64,000 nt of DNA from Pseudomonas yangonensis (GTDB lineage: Bacteria > Pseudomonadota > Gammaproteobacteria > Pseudomonadales > Pseudomonadaceae): positions 1-64,000 of the forward strand of contig NZ_BLJU01000004.1 in NCBI RefSeq assembly GCF_009932725.1. The letters run 5' to 3'. A program made the position numbers and the translations under genes. Under the pieces are notes generated by a model. The model was given only the letters and a program-made list of their open reading frames with translations, made no database searches and was not told the origin of the DNA. Within the stretch, counting starts at the first letter, position 1. The number at the start of each line of letters is the position of its first letter. Of the stretch, positions 1-7,571 are shown piece after piece.

Positions 1-2805
1 GAAGCCTTCGTCGCCACCAGCGGAAACTGCGTTGAGCTTGCCGGTGTTGATGGTGGACTTCTCGGTGCTGGTGGCGGCCAGGGCACGGAGGTAGTAGGTG
101 GTTTTCAGGCCACGGTACCAGGCCATGCGGTAAGTCACGTCCAGCTTCTTGCCCGAGGCGCCGGCGATGTACAGGTTCAGCGACTGAGCCTGGTCGATCC
201 ACTTCTGGCGACGGCTGGCAGCGTCGACGATCCACTTGGTTTCCACTTCGAAGGCGGTGGCGTACAGGTCTTTCAGGTCCTGCGGGATGCGCTCGATCTG
301 CTGCACGGAGCCGTCGTAGTACTTCAGGTCGTTGACCATGACCGGGTCCCACAGGCCGCGGTTTTTCAGGTCGCGTACCAGGTAGGGATTGATCACGGTG
401 AATTCGCCGGAGAGGTTCGATTTCACGTACAGGTTCTGGTAGGTCGGCTCGATGGACTGCGACACGCCAATGATGTTGGAGATGGTCGCGGTCGGCGCGA
501 TGGCCATGATGTTCGAGTTACGAATACCTTTCTTCACGCGCTCGCGGATCGGCGCCCAGTCCAGCGATTCGGACAGGTCGACGTCGATGTACTTCTGGCC
601 ACGCGCTTCGATCAGCAGTTGCTGCGAGTCCAGCGGCAGGATGCCCTTGCTCCACAGCGAACCTTCGAAGGTGCTGTAGCTGCCACGCTCTTCGGCCAGG
701 TCACAGGAGGCCTGGATGGCGTAGTAGCTGATGGCTTCCATCGACTTGTCGGCGAACTCGATGGCCGCGTCCGAACCGTAGGCGATGTGCTGCAGGTACA
801 GGGCGTCCTGGAAGCCCATCAGGCCGAGGCCGACCGGACGGTGCTTGAGGTTGGAGTTACGTGCCTGGTCGACGCTGTAGTAGTTGATGTCGATGACGTT
901 ATCGAGCATGCGCACAGCGGTCTTGACGGTGCGGCCGAGTTTCTCGCTGTCCAGCTTGCCGTCGACGATGTGGTTGACCAGGTTGACCGAGCCCAGGTTG
1001 CAGACGGCGATCTCGTCCTTGTTGGTGTTCAGGGTGATCTCGGTGCACAGGTTGGAGCTGTGTACCACGCCCACGTGCTGCTGCGGGCTGCGCAGGTTGC
1101 ACGGGTCCTTGAAGGTCAGCCACGGGTGGCCGGTCTCGAACAGCATCGAGAGCATCTTGCGCCACAGGTCCTTGGCCTGGATGGTCTTGTACAGCTTGAT
1201 CTTGCCGTACTCGATCAGAGCCTCGTAGTACTCGTAGCGCTCTTCGAAGGCCTTGCCGGTCAGGTCGTGCAGGTCCGGTACTTCGGACGGGCTGAACAGG
1301 GTCCATTTGCCGTCTTCGAAGACGCGCTTCATGAACAGGTCCGGAATCCAGTTGGCGGTGTTCATGTCGTGGGTACGACGACGGTCGTCACCGGTGTTCT
1401 TGCGCAGCTCGAGGAATTCCTCGATGTCCATGTGCCAGGTTTCCAGGTAGGCGCACACCGCGCCCTTGCGCTTGCCGCCCTGGTTGACCGCCACGGCGGT
1501 GTCGTTGACCACCTTGAGGAAGGGCACGACGCCCTGGGATTTGCCGTTGGTGCCCTTGATGTAGGAGCCCAGCGCGCGCACCGGGGTCCAGTCGTTGCCC
1601 AGGCCGCCGGCGAATTTGCTCAGCATGGCGTTGTCGTGGATGGCGCCGTAGATGCCCGACAGGTCGTCCGGCACGGTGGTCAGGTAGCACGACGACAGCT
1701 GCGGACGCAGGGTACCGGCGTTGAACAGGGTCGGGGTCGACGCCATGTAGTCGAACGAGGACAGCAGGTTGTAGAACTCGATGGCGCGGTCTTCGCGGTT
1801 CTTCGGCTCTTCGATGGCCAGGCCCATGGCCACGCGCATGAAGAACACCTGCGGCAGTTCGAAGCGGATGCCGTCCTTGTGGATGAAGTAGCGGTCGTAC
1901 AGGGTCTGCAGGCCGAGGTAGGTGAATTGCTGGTCGCGCTCGTGGTTGATGGCACGGCCCAGTTTCTCCAGGTCGAACTCCTTCAGCTTGGCGTCCAGCA
2001 GCTCGAACTCAACGCCCTTGTCGACATAGGCCGGCAGAGCCTTGGCGTACAGGTCGGCCATCTCGTGGTGAGTGGCACTGCCTGCAATGTTCAGGAAGCT
2101 CAGGGCCTCGGCGCGGATGTTGTCCATCAGCAGGCGGGCGGTGACGTAGCTGTAGTTCGGCTCACGCTCGACCAGGGTACGGGCGGTCATCACCAGGGCG
2201 GTGTTGACGTCCTTCTCGGCGACGCCGTCGTACAGGTTCTTCAGGGTTTCGCGCTCGATCAGACCGCCGTCGACTTCGGCCAGACCTTCGCAGGCCTCCG
2301 TGATGATGGTCTGCAGGCGGCCCATGTCCAGCGGCTGCAGCTCACCGCCAGCGGTGGTGATGCGGATGCTCGGGTGCGGCTGGGCGATTTCGCTGCCGGC
2401 ACTGGCCTTGCGCTTGTTGGCCTGGGCTTCGCGGTAGATCACGTAGTCGCGGGCAACCTTCTGCTCGCCGGCGCGCATCAGGGCCAGTTCGACCTGGTCC
2501 TGGATCTCTTCGATGTGGATGGTGCCGCCGGACGGCATGCGGCGCTTGAAGGTGGCGGTGACCTGTTCGGTCAGGCGCGCGACGGTGTCGTGGATACGCG
2601 ACGAAGCGGCAGCGGTGCCGCCTTCTACTGCGAGAAAGGCCTTGGTGATGGCGACGGTGATCTTGTCATCGGTGTAGGGGACGACAGTGCCGTTGCGCTT
2701 GATCACACGCAGTTGGCCGGGCGCGGTGGCAGCCAGATCCTGGGAGGATTCAGCGGCCTGCGGCGCCACGGCCTGCGGGTTCTCGCGAGTAGTGTCGGTA
2801 TGCAT
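1..2805 (-). CDS. nrdA: Ribonucleoside-diphosphate reductase class Ia, alpha subunit (3' end beyond window)
   Basis: Catalytic large subunit of the aerobic ribonucleotide reductase, which reduces NDPs to dNDPs together with NrdB. Translation of the minus strand from the ATG at 2805 stays open to the window edge (about 935 residues), so only the C-terminal tail is missing. An ATP-cone begins near residue 34 (RVIKRNGTVVPY). The active-site region is visible as LSSCYLTTVPDD (first redox cysteine) and SSNLCTEITLNT (radical cysteine with the flanking Asn and Glu), followed by AVCNLGSVNL (second redox cysteine). The motif PTATISNIIG is also typical. The shuttle cysteines at the C-terminus lie outside the window. 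nrdB is expected next on the minus strand. The upstream region carries NrdR and DnaA sites, listed separately. Family assignment is very secure. Confidence 0.97.
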   Translation of the reverse strand, partial: MHTDTTRENPQAVAPQAAESSQDLAATAPGQLRVIKRNGTVVPYTDDKITVAITKAFLAVEGGTAAASSRIHDTVARLTEQVTATFKRRMPSGGTIHIEEIQDQVELALMRAGEQKVARDYVIYREAQANKRKASAGSEIAQPHPSIRITTAGGELQPLDMGRLQTIITEACEGLAEVDGGLIERETLKNLYDGVAEKDVNTALVMTARTLVEREPNYSYVTARLLMDNIRAEALSFLNIAGSATHHEMADLYAKALPAYVDKGVEFELLDAKLKEFDLEKLGRAINHERDQQFTYLGLQTLYDRYFIHKDGIRFELPQVFFMRVAMGLAIEEPKNREDRAIEFYNLLSSFDYMASTPTLFNAGTLRPQLSSCYLTTVPDDLSGIYGAIHDNAMLSKFAGGLGNDWTPVRALGSYIKGTNGKSQGVVPFLKVVNDTAVAVNQGGKRKGAVCAYLETWHMDIEEFLELRKNTGDDRRRTHDMNTANWIPDLFMKRVFEDGKWTLFSPSEVPDLHDLTGKAFEERYEYYEALIEYGKIKLYKTIQAKDLWRKMLSMLFETGHPWLTFKDPCNLRSPQQHVGVVHSSNLCTEITLNTNKDEIAVCNLGSVNLVNHIVDGKLDSEKLGRTVKTAVRMLDNVIDINYYSVDQARNSNLKHRPVGLGLMGFQDALYLQHIAYGSDAAIEFADKSMEAISYYAIQASCDLAEERGSYSTFEGSLWSKGILPLDSQQLLIEARGQKYIDVDLSESLDWAPIRERVKKGIRNSNIMAIAPTATISNIIGVSQSIEPTYQNLYVKSNLSGEFTVINPYLVRDLKNRGLWDPVMVNDLKYYDGSVQQIERIPQDLKDLYATAFEVETKWIVDAASRRQKWIDQAQSLNLYIAGASGKKLDVTYRMAWYRGLKTTYYLRALAATSTEKSTINTGKLNAVSAGGDEGF

Positions 2806-3003
2806 GGAGATCTCCGTGTTCTGTAATTTTTGGTTGGACGTCACGATTGGAAACCGCGCCCTGTCCGCCGTTCATTCCATTAACAACTGAGCCGCACGCG
2901 GCAGCGGGGCCGGGTACGGGGTGTCGCAACAGCTGGCAGGGTGGGCACGACTTCAAGTGCCGTCCTGGCGCATAAGTCACAGCGGGGCATTACCACACCC
3001 CGC

Positions 3004-3019
3004 CTACTACATATAGTGG
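3004..3019. promoter_or_regulatory. NrdR box (nrdA-proximal)
   Basis: CTACTACATATAGTGG matches about 12 of 16 positions of the NrdR consensus acaCwAtATaTwGtgt, about 200 bp upstream of the nrdA start. NrdR is the dATP/ATP-sensing repressor of ribonucleotide reductase genes. The AT-rich centre could overlap a -10 element. I saw no clear partner box at the usual ~31-bp distance. Confidence 0.65.
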
Positions 3020-3281
3020 TCGACTGGCGGGCAAGGCCGCTGTCTGACCGGCTCACGCGCAACGTGGAACATTGCGGCGTGGCTGTAACCCAGGCCAGGC
3101 CTGGGTTAGGGCAAAACGATTGGCCGGAACATCTGGAAAACCCTGTGAAAAGGGCTTGCGCGATTCGTTCTTTTTGTGTCCGGTTTTTCGCGGTAACCCA
3201 ACATCTGGTGGCTGCCGCGCAATGGGGATACAAGATAGTGCGCTGTTGGAGGCATTGCAAGGCGCTAGAAACAGAACAACC

Positions 3282-3290
3282 TGTGGATAA
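3282..3290 (-). promoter_or_regulatory. DnaA box
   Basis: TGTGGATAA on the plus strand is the exact complement of the consensus DnaA box TTATCCACA. It lies about 480 bp upstream of nrdA. In E. coli nrdAB is DnaA-controlled, so a regulatory role is plausible. A single 9-mer can occur by chance. Confidence 0.5.
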
Positions 3291-3421
3291 GATGTGAGTG
3301 TCTTGTGGGCGCCTGCGGCGTAGCCCGCGTGGTCTCTGGCTCTGGCCAATGATGACCGTTCGTCGCCCTTGGAGGCGGGATTCCCGCGACTTGGCGAAGC
3401 TGTTCGGCGGTGCACAGGCTA

Positions 3422-3437
3422 CCACTATATATAGTGC
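3422..3437. promoter_or_regulatory. NrdR box (response-regulator-proximal)
   Basis: CCACTATATATAGTGC has a perfect palindromic core, CACTATATATAGTG, and matches the NrdR consensus at all but the two end bases. It lies about 620 bp from nrdA but only about 130 bp upstream of the GTG start of the divergent response regulator. It could therefore serve either gene. Confidence 0.7.
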
Positions 3438-3568
3438 TTTTAGCATGTGCTGTGCTTGCCGAGACGCTCAGGCTCGGGCACGGGTTTGCCGCTCGCGCCG
3501 AGATGCGCACAGCCCCTAGAATGGCTGCGGTATTTGCGGCGCTTGCCGGTATGCAAAGGGGAGAGGGT

Positions 3569-4324
3569 GTGGAACAAGAAGCGTGGCAGATTCTCATCGT
3601 CGAGGATGACCAGCGCCTGGCGCAGTTGACCCGCGAGTATCTGGAAGGCAACGGCCTGCGCGTGGCCGTTGAGGCCGACGGCGCCCGTGCGGCAGCGCGG
3701 ATTCTCGCCGAGCAGCCGGACCTGGTGATTCTCGACCTCATGCTGCCGGGGGAGGACGGCCTGAGCATCTGCCGCAAGGTGCGCGGCGGCTACAAGGGCC
3801 CGATTCTCATGCTCACCGCGCGAACCGACGACATGGACCAGGTGCTGGGCCTGGAGATGGGCGCCGATGATTACGTGTGCAAGCCGGTGCGCCCCCGCGT
3901 GCTGCTGGCGCGCATTCGCGCGTTGCTACGGCGCCGCGAGGGTAGCGAGAGCGAGCGCGACGAAGGTCAGCCGCGGCGGCTGCAGTTCGGCGCGCTGGCC
4001 ATCGACAGTGCCATGCGTGAGGCCTGGCTGGGCGAGCAGGGCATCGAGCTGACCAGCGCCGAGTTCGATCTGCTGTGGCTGCTGGCGGTCAACGCCGGGC
4101 GCATCCTGTCGCGCGAGGAAATCTTCAATTCCCTGCGTGGTATCGAGTACGACGGCCAGGACCGTTCCATCGACGTGCGCATCTCGCGTATCCGTCCGAA
4201 GATCGGTGATGACCCGATGCACCCGCGGATGATCAAGACGGTGCGCAGCAAGGGTTATCTGTTCGTCGCCGAGGCCGCCGAGGCGCTGCCGTTCGGTGAT
4301 GTGCCGCCGCTCCTGCGCGATTGA
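3569..4324 (+). CDS. RstA-like OmpR-family response regulator
   Basis: DNA-binding response regulator, about 251 aa, that acts with the kinase encoded next. The receiver domain occupies roughly residues 5-120: acidic pair EDD near the start, phospho-acceptor Asp in VILDLMLPGEDG, conserved Thr in LTAR and Lys in CKPVRP. A winged-helix trans_reg_C domain follows (RILSREEIFNSLRG, then RSIDVRISRIRPKIGDD and KTVRSKGYLF). I chose the GTG at 3569 because an AGGGGAG Shine-Dalgarno ends 5 nt upstream; an in-frame ATG at 3551 overlaps that site, and a more upstream ATG at 3410 would add a non-conserved leader. It is divergent from nrdA, as the RstA-like gene next to nrdA is in P. aeruginosa. A near-perfect NrdR box lies upstream. 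Confidence 0.92.
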   Translation: MEQEAWQILIVEDDQRLAQLTREYLEGNGLRVAVEADGARAAARILAEQPDLVILDLMLPGEDGLSICRKVRGGYKGPILMLTARTDDMDQVLGLEMGADDYVCKPVRPRVLLARIRALLRRREGSESERDEGQPRRLQFGALAIDSAMREAWLGEQGIELTSAEFDLLWLLAVNAGRILSREEIFNSLRGIEYDGQDRSIDVRISRIRPKIGDDPMHPRMIKTVRSKGYLFVAEAAEALPFGDVPPLLRD

Positions 4325-4334
4325 TCGGGCGGCC

Positions 4335-5942
4335 ATGAACTCGATCTTCCTGCGCATCTACGGCGGCATGCTCGCTGCGCTGGTGCTGGTGGCGCTGCTG
4401 GGCGTCGGCACCCTGCACCTGGTCAACGAGGTGCGTGGCGATCAGTACCGCGAGGGGCTGGCGCGCGGCACCTTCCGCCTGATGGCGGACAACCTGCTGC
4501 CGATGAACGAGGTGGAGCGCAAGCGCGCCCTGGTGGTGTGGTCGCGCCTGCTCGGCATCCCCCTGGAGCTGCAGGCGCTGAGCGAGGTGGCGTTGGAAAG
4601 CAGCGAGCGCAATCGCCTGCAGCGCGGCCATGTGCTGGTGCGCCAGACCGGCCCGCACTCGGCCAAGGTCTACGGCCTGCTCGACGGCAAGCAGCCGCTG
4701 CTTTTGACGGGGGAGATCCAGCAGATCAGCGAGCAGCTGGCGCGGGCCACCAACTACCTGCTGATTGATGAGCTGGTGCGCTACCCGGTGCACGAGCAGC
4801 CGCAGCGCCTGGCCGAACTGAAGGCGGCCAAGCAGTTCGGCTTCGACCTGCAACTGATACGGCTCGAAGATGCCACCCTGGACCTCGACCAGCGTCGGCG
4901 TATCGATGAGGGCGATACGGTGATGGCGCTGGGCAAGGGCGGCGACTCCATCTATGTGTTCTCCGGCATCGTCGATACGCCCTGGGTGCTGGAAATCGGC
5001 CCGCTGTACCAGATGAACCCCTATCCGCCGCAGCTGCTGGTGCTGATTGGCGCGTTGGGCCTGAGCCTGATCGGCCTGATCGTCTACCTGCTGGTGCGCT
5101 CGCTGGAGCAGCGCCTGCGTGCCCTGGAGAGCGCGGCCACGCATATCGCCAGCGGTCGCCTGGATGCACGCGTGCCGACGCGCGGCGCGGACTCGGTGGG
5201 GCGTCTGGCCAGCAGTTTCAATGCCATGGCCGAGCACCTGCAGACCTCCCTGAGCACCCAGCGCGAACTGGTGCGTGCGGTGTCCCATGAGCTGCGCACG
5301 CCGGTGGCGCGGCTGCGTTTCGGCCTGGAGATGATCGCCGATGCGCCCAACGAAAGTGCCCGGCGCAAGTACATGGATGGCATGGACAGCGATATCCAGG
5401 ACCTCGACAAGCTGGTCGACGAGATGCTGACCTATGCGCGTCTGGAGCAGGGCTCGCCGGCGCTGAACTTTCAGCAGGTGGAGCTCAGGGCGCTGATCGA
5501 TCAGGTGATCGAGGAACTGGCGCCGCTGAGCAACAAGGTGCGCGTGGAATGCGGTGCGGTGCTCAGCGTGCAGGCCGACGGCGCCTGCTGGGTCGAAGCC
5601 GAGCCGCGTTACCTGCATCGGGCGCTGCAGAATCTGGTGAGCAACGCCATGCGTTACGCCGAAGGGCGGGTGCTGATCAGCTGTCAGGTCGGCTACAAGC
5701 GTTGTCGCATCGATGTCGAGGATGACGGGCCGGGCGTGCCGGAGGAAGCCTGGGAACGTCTGTTCAGTCCCTTTTTGCGCCTGGATGACAGCCGCACGCG
5801 GGCGTCCGGCGGGCACGGGCTGGGCCTGTCGATCGTGCGCAGGATCATCTACTGGCACGGCGGCCGCGCGCAGATCGGCCGCAGCGACAGCCTCGGCGGC
5901 GCGCGTTTCAGCCTGGTGTGGCCGCGGCGCCAGGGGGAGTAG
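4335..5942 (+). CDS. RstB-like sensor histidine kinase
   Basis: Membrane-bound kinase partner of the preceding response regulator, about 535 aa. It has a first TM helix at residues 8-28 and a periplasmic region of about 200 residues. A second TM helix (LLVLIGALGLSLIGLIVYLL) is followed by a HAMP domain. The H-box is SHELRTPVARLRF with phospho-accepting His. The HATPase_c domain shows the N-box NLVSNAMRYA, G1 DDGPGVP and G2 GGHGLGLSI. The ATG at 4335 is 10 bp after the regulator stop, so the two genes form an operon. The signal is not evident from the sequence. The periplasmic domain and neighbour relation support RstB-like classification. Confidence 0.92.
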   Translation: MNSIFLRIYGGMLAALVLVALLGVGTLHLVNEVRGDQYREGLARGTFRLMADNLLPMNEVERKRALVVWSRLLGIPLELQALSEVALESSERNRLQRGHVLVRQTGPHSAKVYGLLDGKQPLLLTGEIQQISEQLARATNYLLIDELVRYPVHEQPQRLAELKAAKQFGFDLQLIRLEDATLDLDQRRRIDEGDTVMALGKGGDSIYVFSGIVDTPWVLEIGPLYQMNPYPPQLLVLIGALGLSLIGLIVYLLVRSLEQRLRALESAATHIASGRLDARVPTRGADSVGRLASSFNAMAEHLQTSLSTQRELVRAVSHELRTPVARLRFGLEMIADAPNESARRKYMDGMDSDIQDLDKLVDEMLTYARLEQGSPALNFQQVELRALIDQVIEELAPLSNKVRVECGAVLSVQADGACWVEAEPRYLHRALQNLVSNAMRYAEGRVLISCQVGYKRCRIDVEDDGPGVPEEAWERLFSPFLRLDDSRTRASGGHGLGLSIVRRIIYWHGGRAQIGRSDSLGGARFSLVWPRRQGE

Positions 5943-5984
5943 GGCGCTGTTCCGTAGGGTGCGCCGTGCGCAGCGAGTTTTTGG

Positions 5985-6040
5985 AGCCCGGATGCAATCC
6001 GGGGCTGACCGGCTACCTGTTCCCGGATTGCATCCGGGCT
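5985..6040. repeat. REP-like inverted repeat, 'agcccggat-nca-atccggg' family
   Basis: The arm AGCCCGGATGCAATCCGGG (5985-6003) is repeated inverted at 6022-6040. Each arm is itself an imperfect palindrome. Related copies occur at 20749 (single arm), 26408-26467 and 33137-33194, always between genes. Confidence 0.85.
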
Positions 6041-6172
6041 ACAACAGCCCCGCCATCAGTGCAATGTCGTTCACTCAAGAAACGGTTGAGCGCGATCAGT
6101 CCCTTCGCCCCTTTGGGGAGAGGGTTAGGGCGGGCCGCGTTCGGAGGGGAAATTGCGGTTTGCGGTACTTTC

Positions 6173-6212
6173 ACCCTCTCCCCCAGCCCCTCTCCCATGA
6201 ATGGGAGAGGGG
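6173..6212. repeat. CT-rich palindromic repeat
   Basis: The tract ACCCTCTCCCCCAGCCCC leads into a 12-bp perfect stem (6187-6198 with 6201-6212). A second, slightly diverged copy lies at 26551-26590. It is probably a dispersed intergenic element. Confidence 0.8.
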
Positions 6213-6361
6213 AGCCAAACGAGTGCGACCTCAAGTGAGCAGCATGACCGCCGCCAGCTAGGGGTAGGTGGATCGCGCTTCAAATGCGCGGCGCGACCGA
6301 TACACCAGGGCTGCCGGGATGGTGGATGAGAGAGGCGTCATCACCCTACGCAGCTGCATGA

Positions 6362-7066
6362 TCACGCCGCCACTGCCACCAGGCTCAGCACCTTGCCGTC
6401 GAACAGGCCGAACTGGCCGTCCAGTTCGGCGCCTGAGCGCCAGTGCACGTTGAGGTCGATCAGCAGGCGCAGGCGCACACTATCGTCGCCGACGTCCAGC
6501 AGCTCGGCGTCATGGAAGTAGAAGCGCGTCAGGGTCAGCGGGTAGAGCGCCTTGAACAGGCTTTCCTTGACCGAGAAGGTCAGGCTGATGCGCAGGGCGC
6601 GGGCGTTCTCGTCGAGGTCTTGCAGGCGTAGCAGTTCGGCGGGGGTGAGGATTTCGCCCTGCAGGCGCTGGGCGCGTTCGGCCGGCAGCAGGCGCTCGAC
6701 GTCCATGCCCAGGGCGCGCCATTGATCTTCAGGCGCGACCAGCGCAGCAGCCCAGTTGTCGCCATGGGTGATGGAGCCGACCACGCCACGCGGCCACTGC
6801 GGCGCGCGGTCTTCACCGACGGCAGGCACGCTGGCCTGGCCGGTCACGCGGCGCAGCGCTTCGCGTGCGCACAGGCGCCCGGCCAGGTATTCGGCCTGAC
6901 GCTTGGCGACGCCGCGCACTGGGGCGATGCCGCAGCGGGCGAAGTCATCCTCTGTGAGCTGGGTCGGGTCGAAGCGTGTGCTGATCAGCTGCGCGCCGGC
7001 AAGCACGTTTGGCAGCGGGTTGTGCGTGTCGAGAGGGCTGCAGCAGGCAGGGTGGTAGGCGTTCAT
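6362..7066 (-). CDS. pcpS: 4'-phosphopantetheinyl transferase (EntD/PcpS type)
   Basis: Transfers the 4'-phosphopantetheine arm of CoA to a conserved Ser of carrier proteins (acyl carrier protein, and siderophore or peptide synthetases). At 234 aa it is close in length to the P. aeruginosa PcpS protein. Visible motifs are VVGSITHGDNWAAAL, the Mg-binding GMDVERL, and FSVKESLFKALYPLT with the WxxKE-like catalytic segment in its EntD-type form (FSVKES). The N-terminal LAGRLCAREAL is typical of the EntD clade. It is a single gene, convergent with the preceding kinase. The start ATG at 7066 is the natural one for the family. Confidence 0.93.
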   Translation of the reverse strand: MNAYHPACCSPLDTHNPLPNVLAGAQLISTRFDPTQLTEDDFARCGIAPVRGVAKRQAEYLAGRLCAREALRRVTGQASVPAVGEDRAPQWPRGVVGSITHGDNWAAALVAPEDQWRALGMDVERLLPAERAQRLQGEILTPAELLRLQDLDENARALRISLTFSVKESLFKALYPLTLTRFYFHDAELLDVGDDSVRLRLLIDLNVHWRSGAELDGQFGLFDGKVLSLVAVAA

Positions 7067-7164
7067 GGGCGCGATTGTGCCGCGCGGCGGACCGTGCAGT
7101 CATCCGCCGTTTACATTTCTTTGCAGGCAGGTAACAAAGCTAAACGGACGCTGGTCCTGGCTTT

Positions 7165-7280
7165 TGTCAGACTGCGCTGGCATTCCCCAGGGAATGCAGG
7201 TGAGGTTGTAGTCAGTGCGAGGGCACTGACGTTTTCTCCGAGTTCGAGAACGGTAGCCCGATTGGGCTGCCGTTTTTTTT
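7165..7280 (+). ncRNA. Candidate small RNA ending in an intrinsic terminator
   Basis: Three successive hairpins can be read on the plus strand. The first is GCATTCCCCAGGGAATGC (7180-7197). The second is GTCAGTGCGAGGGCACTGAC (7211-7230). The third is a terminator stem, CGGTAGCCC (7251-7259) with GGGCTGCCG (7264-7272), followed by nine T residues. No plus-strand gene precedes it, since pcpS is on the minus strand, so the terminator needs its own transcript. The promoter was not convincingly located and the 5' end is a guess. I do not recognise a known sRNA family. Confidence 0.45.
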
Positions 7281-7401
7281 TGCGCTGCGTTTGGCGGCGT
7301 GGTTGGGCGCCTCGGAGATGAGCGGTGAGTGCCGGGGATTCGGCGGCGCCTCGGTGCGCGTGGCGCACCCTACCGGACCGAGTCGTCACGATGTACCCGG
7401 C

Positions 7402-7461
7402 TGTGGGAGGCGCTTCAGCGGCGAGCTCTGCGCAGTTGCTGTCGCGGCTAAAGCCCTCCCC
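7402..7461. repeat. Inverted repeat, 'tgtgggagg-cgcttcagc' family
   Basis: TGTGGGAGGCGCTTCAGCGG near 7402 is mirrored by CCGCGGCTAAAGCCCTCCC-like sequence up to 7461. It belongs to the same family as the element at 9446-9550 and the 'ttcgcggctgaagccgctcctaca' element at 20917-20991. This is an intergenic repeat commonly seen in Pseudomonas. Confidence 0.65.
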
Positions 7462-7571
7462 ACGCTGTCGCGTATCGCCAAGGCGTTCGCATTTGCCCTG
7501 TGGCTTTCGTGGGGTCATTTGCAGTCAAATGCCTGAGCGGGCAAAACCGACTCCCGCGAGGACCATGGACG

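Larger units (their letters stand above)
2806..3568. other. Long nrdA / two-component divergent control region
   Basis: This 763-bp stretch between divergent genes shows no convincing coding sequence; the open frames in it lack family similarity and have poor start sites. It holds two NrdR-box-like palindromes, one exact DnaA box and presumably the promoters of nrdA (minus) and of the response regulator (plus). The rest of the region shows nothing I can name. Confidence 0.6.
5943..6361. other. Repeat-containing convergent intergenic region
   Basis: This 419-bp region lies between the kinase gene and the convergent pcpS. It carries a 'gtagggtgcgcc' half-element, a REP-like inverted repeat (5985-6040) and a CT-rich hairpin repeat (6173-6212). 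I see no coding sequence with family similarity. Confidence 0.6.
7067..7571. other. Intergenic region with sRNA candidate and IR repeat
   Basis: This 505-bp region separates divergently oriented pcpS and the flippase/acyltransferase gene. It holds a plus-strand structured segment ending in a strong terminator near 7280, a fragment of the 'gcgcaccctac' repeat near 7365, and a 'tgtgggagg...cctccc' inverted repeat (7402-7461). I see no coding sequence. Confidence 0.55.

Noticed and set aside
619..2826. 735-codon open frame on the plus strand antisense to nrdA
   Set aside because: It runs opposite a fully conserved nrdA and has low-complexity Val/Gly/Gln-rich composition. It is a consequence of high GC and codon bias, as are similar frames opposite ggpPS (20950-23253), acs (36830-38944) and mexD (45460-47538).
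2880..3446. 188-codon minus-strand frame in the nrdA upstream region
   Set aside because: Composition is rich in Arg/Ser/Cys with no recognisable motif, and it spans the NrdR and DnaA sites. It was treated as non-coding.
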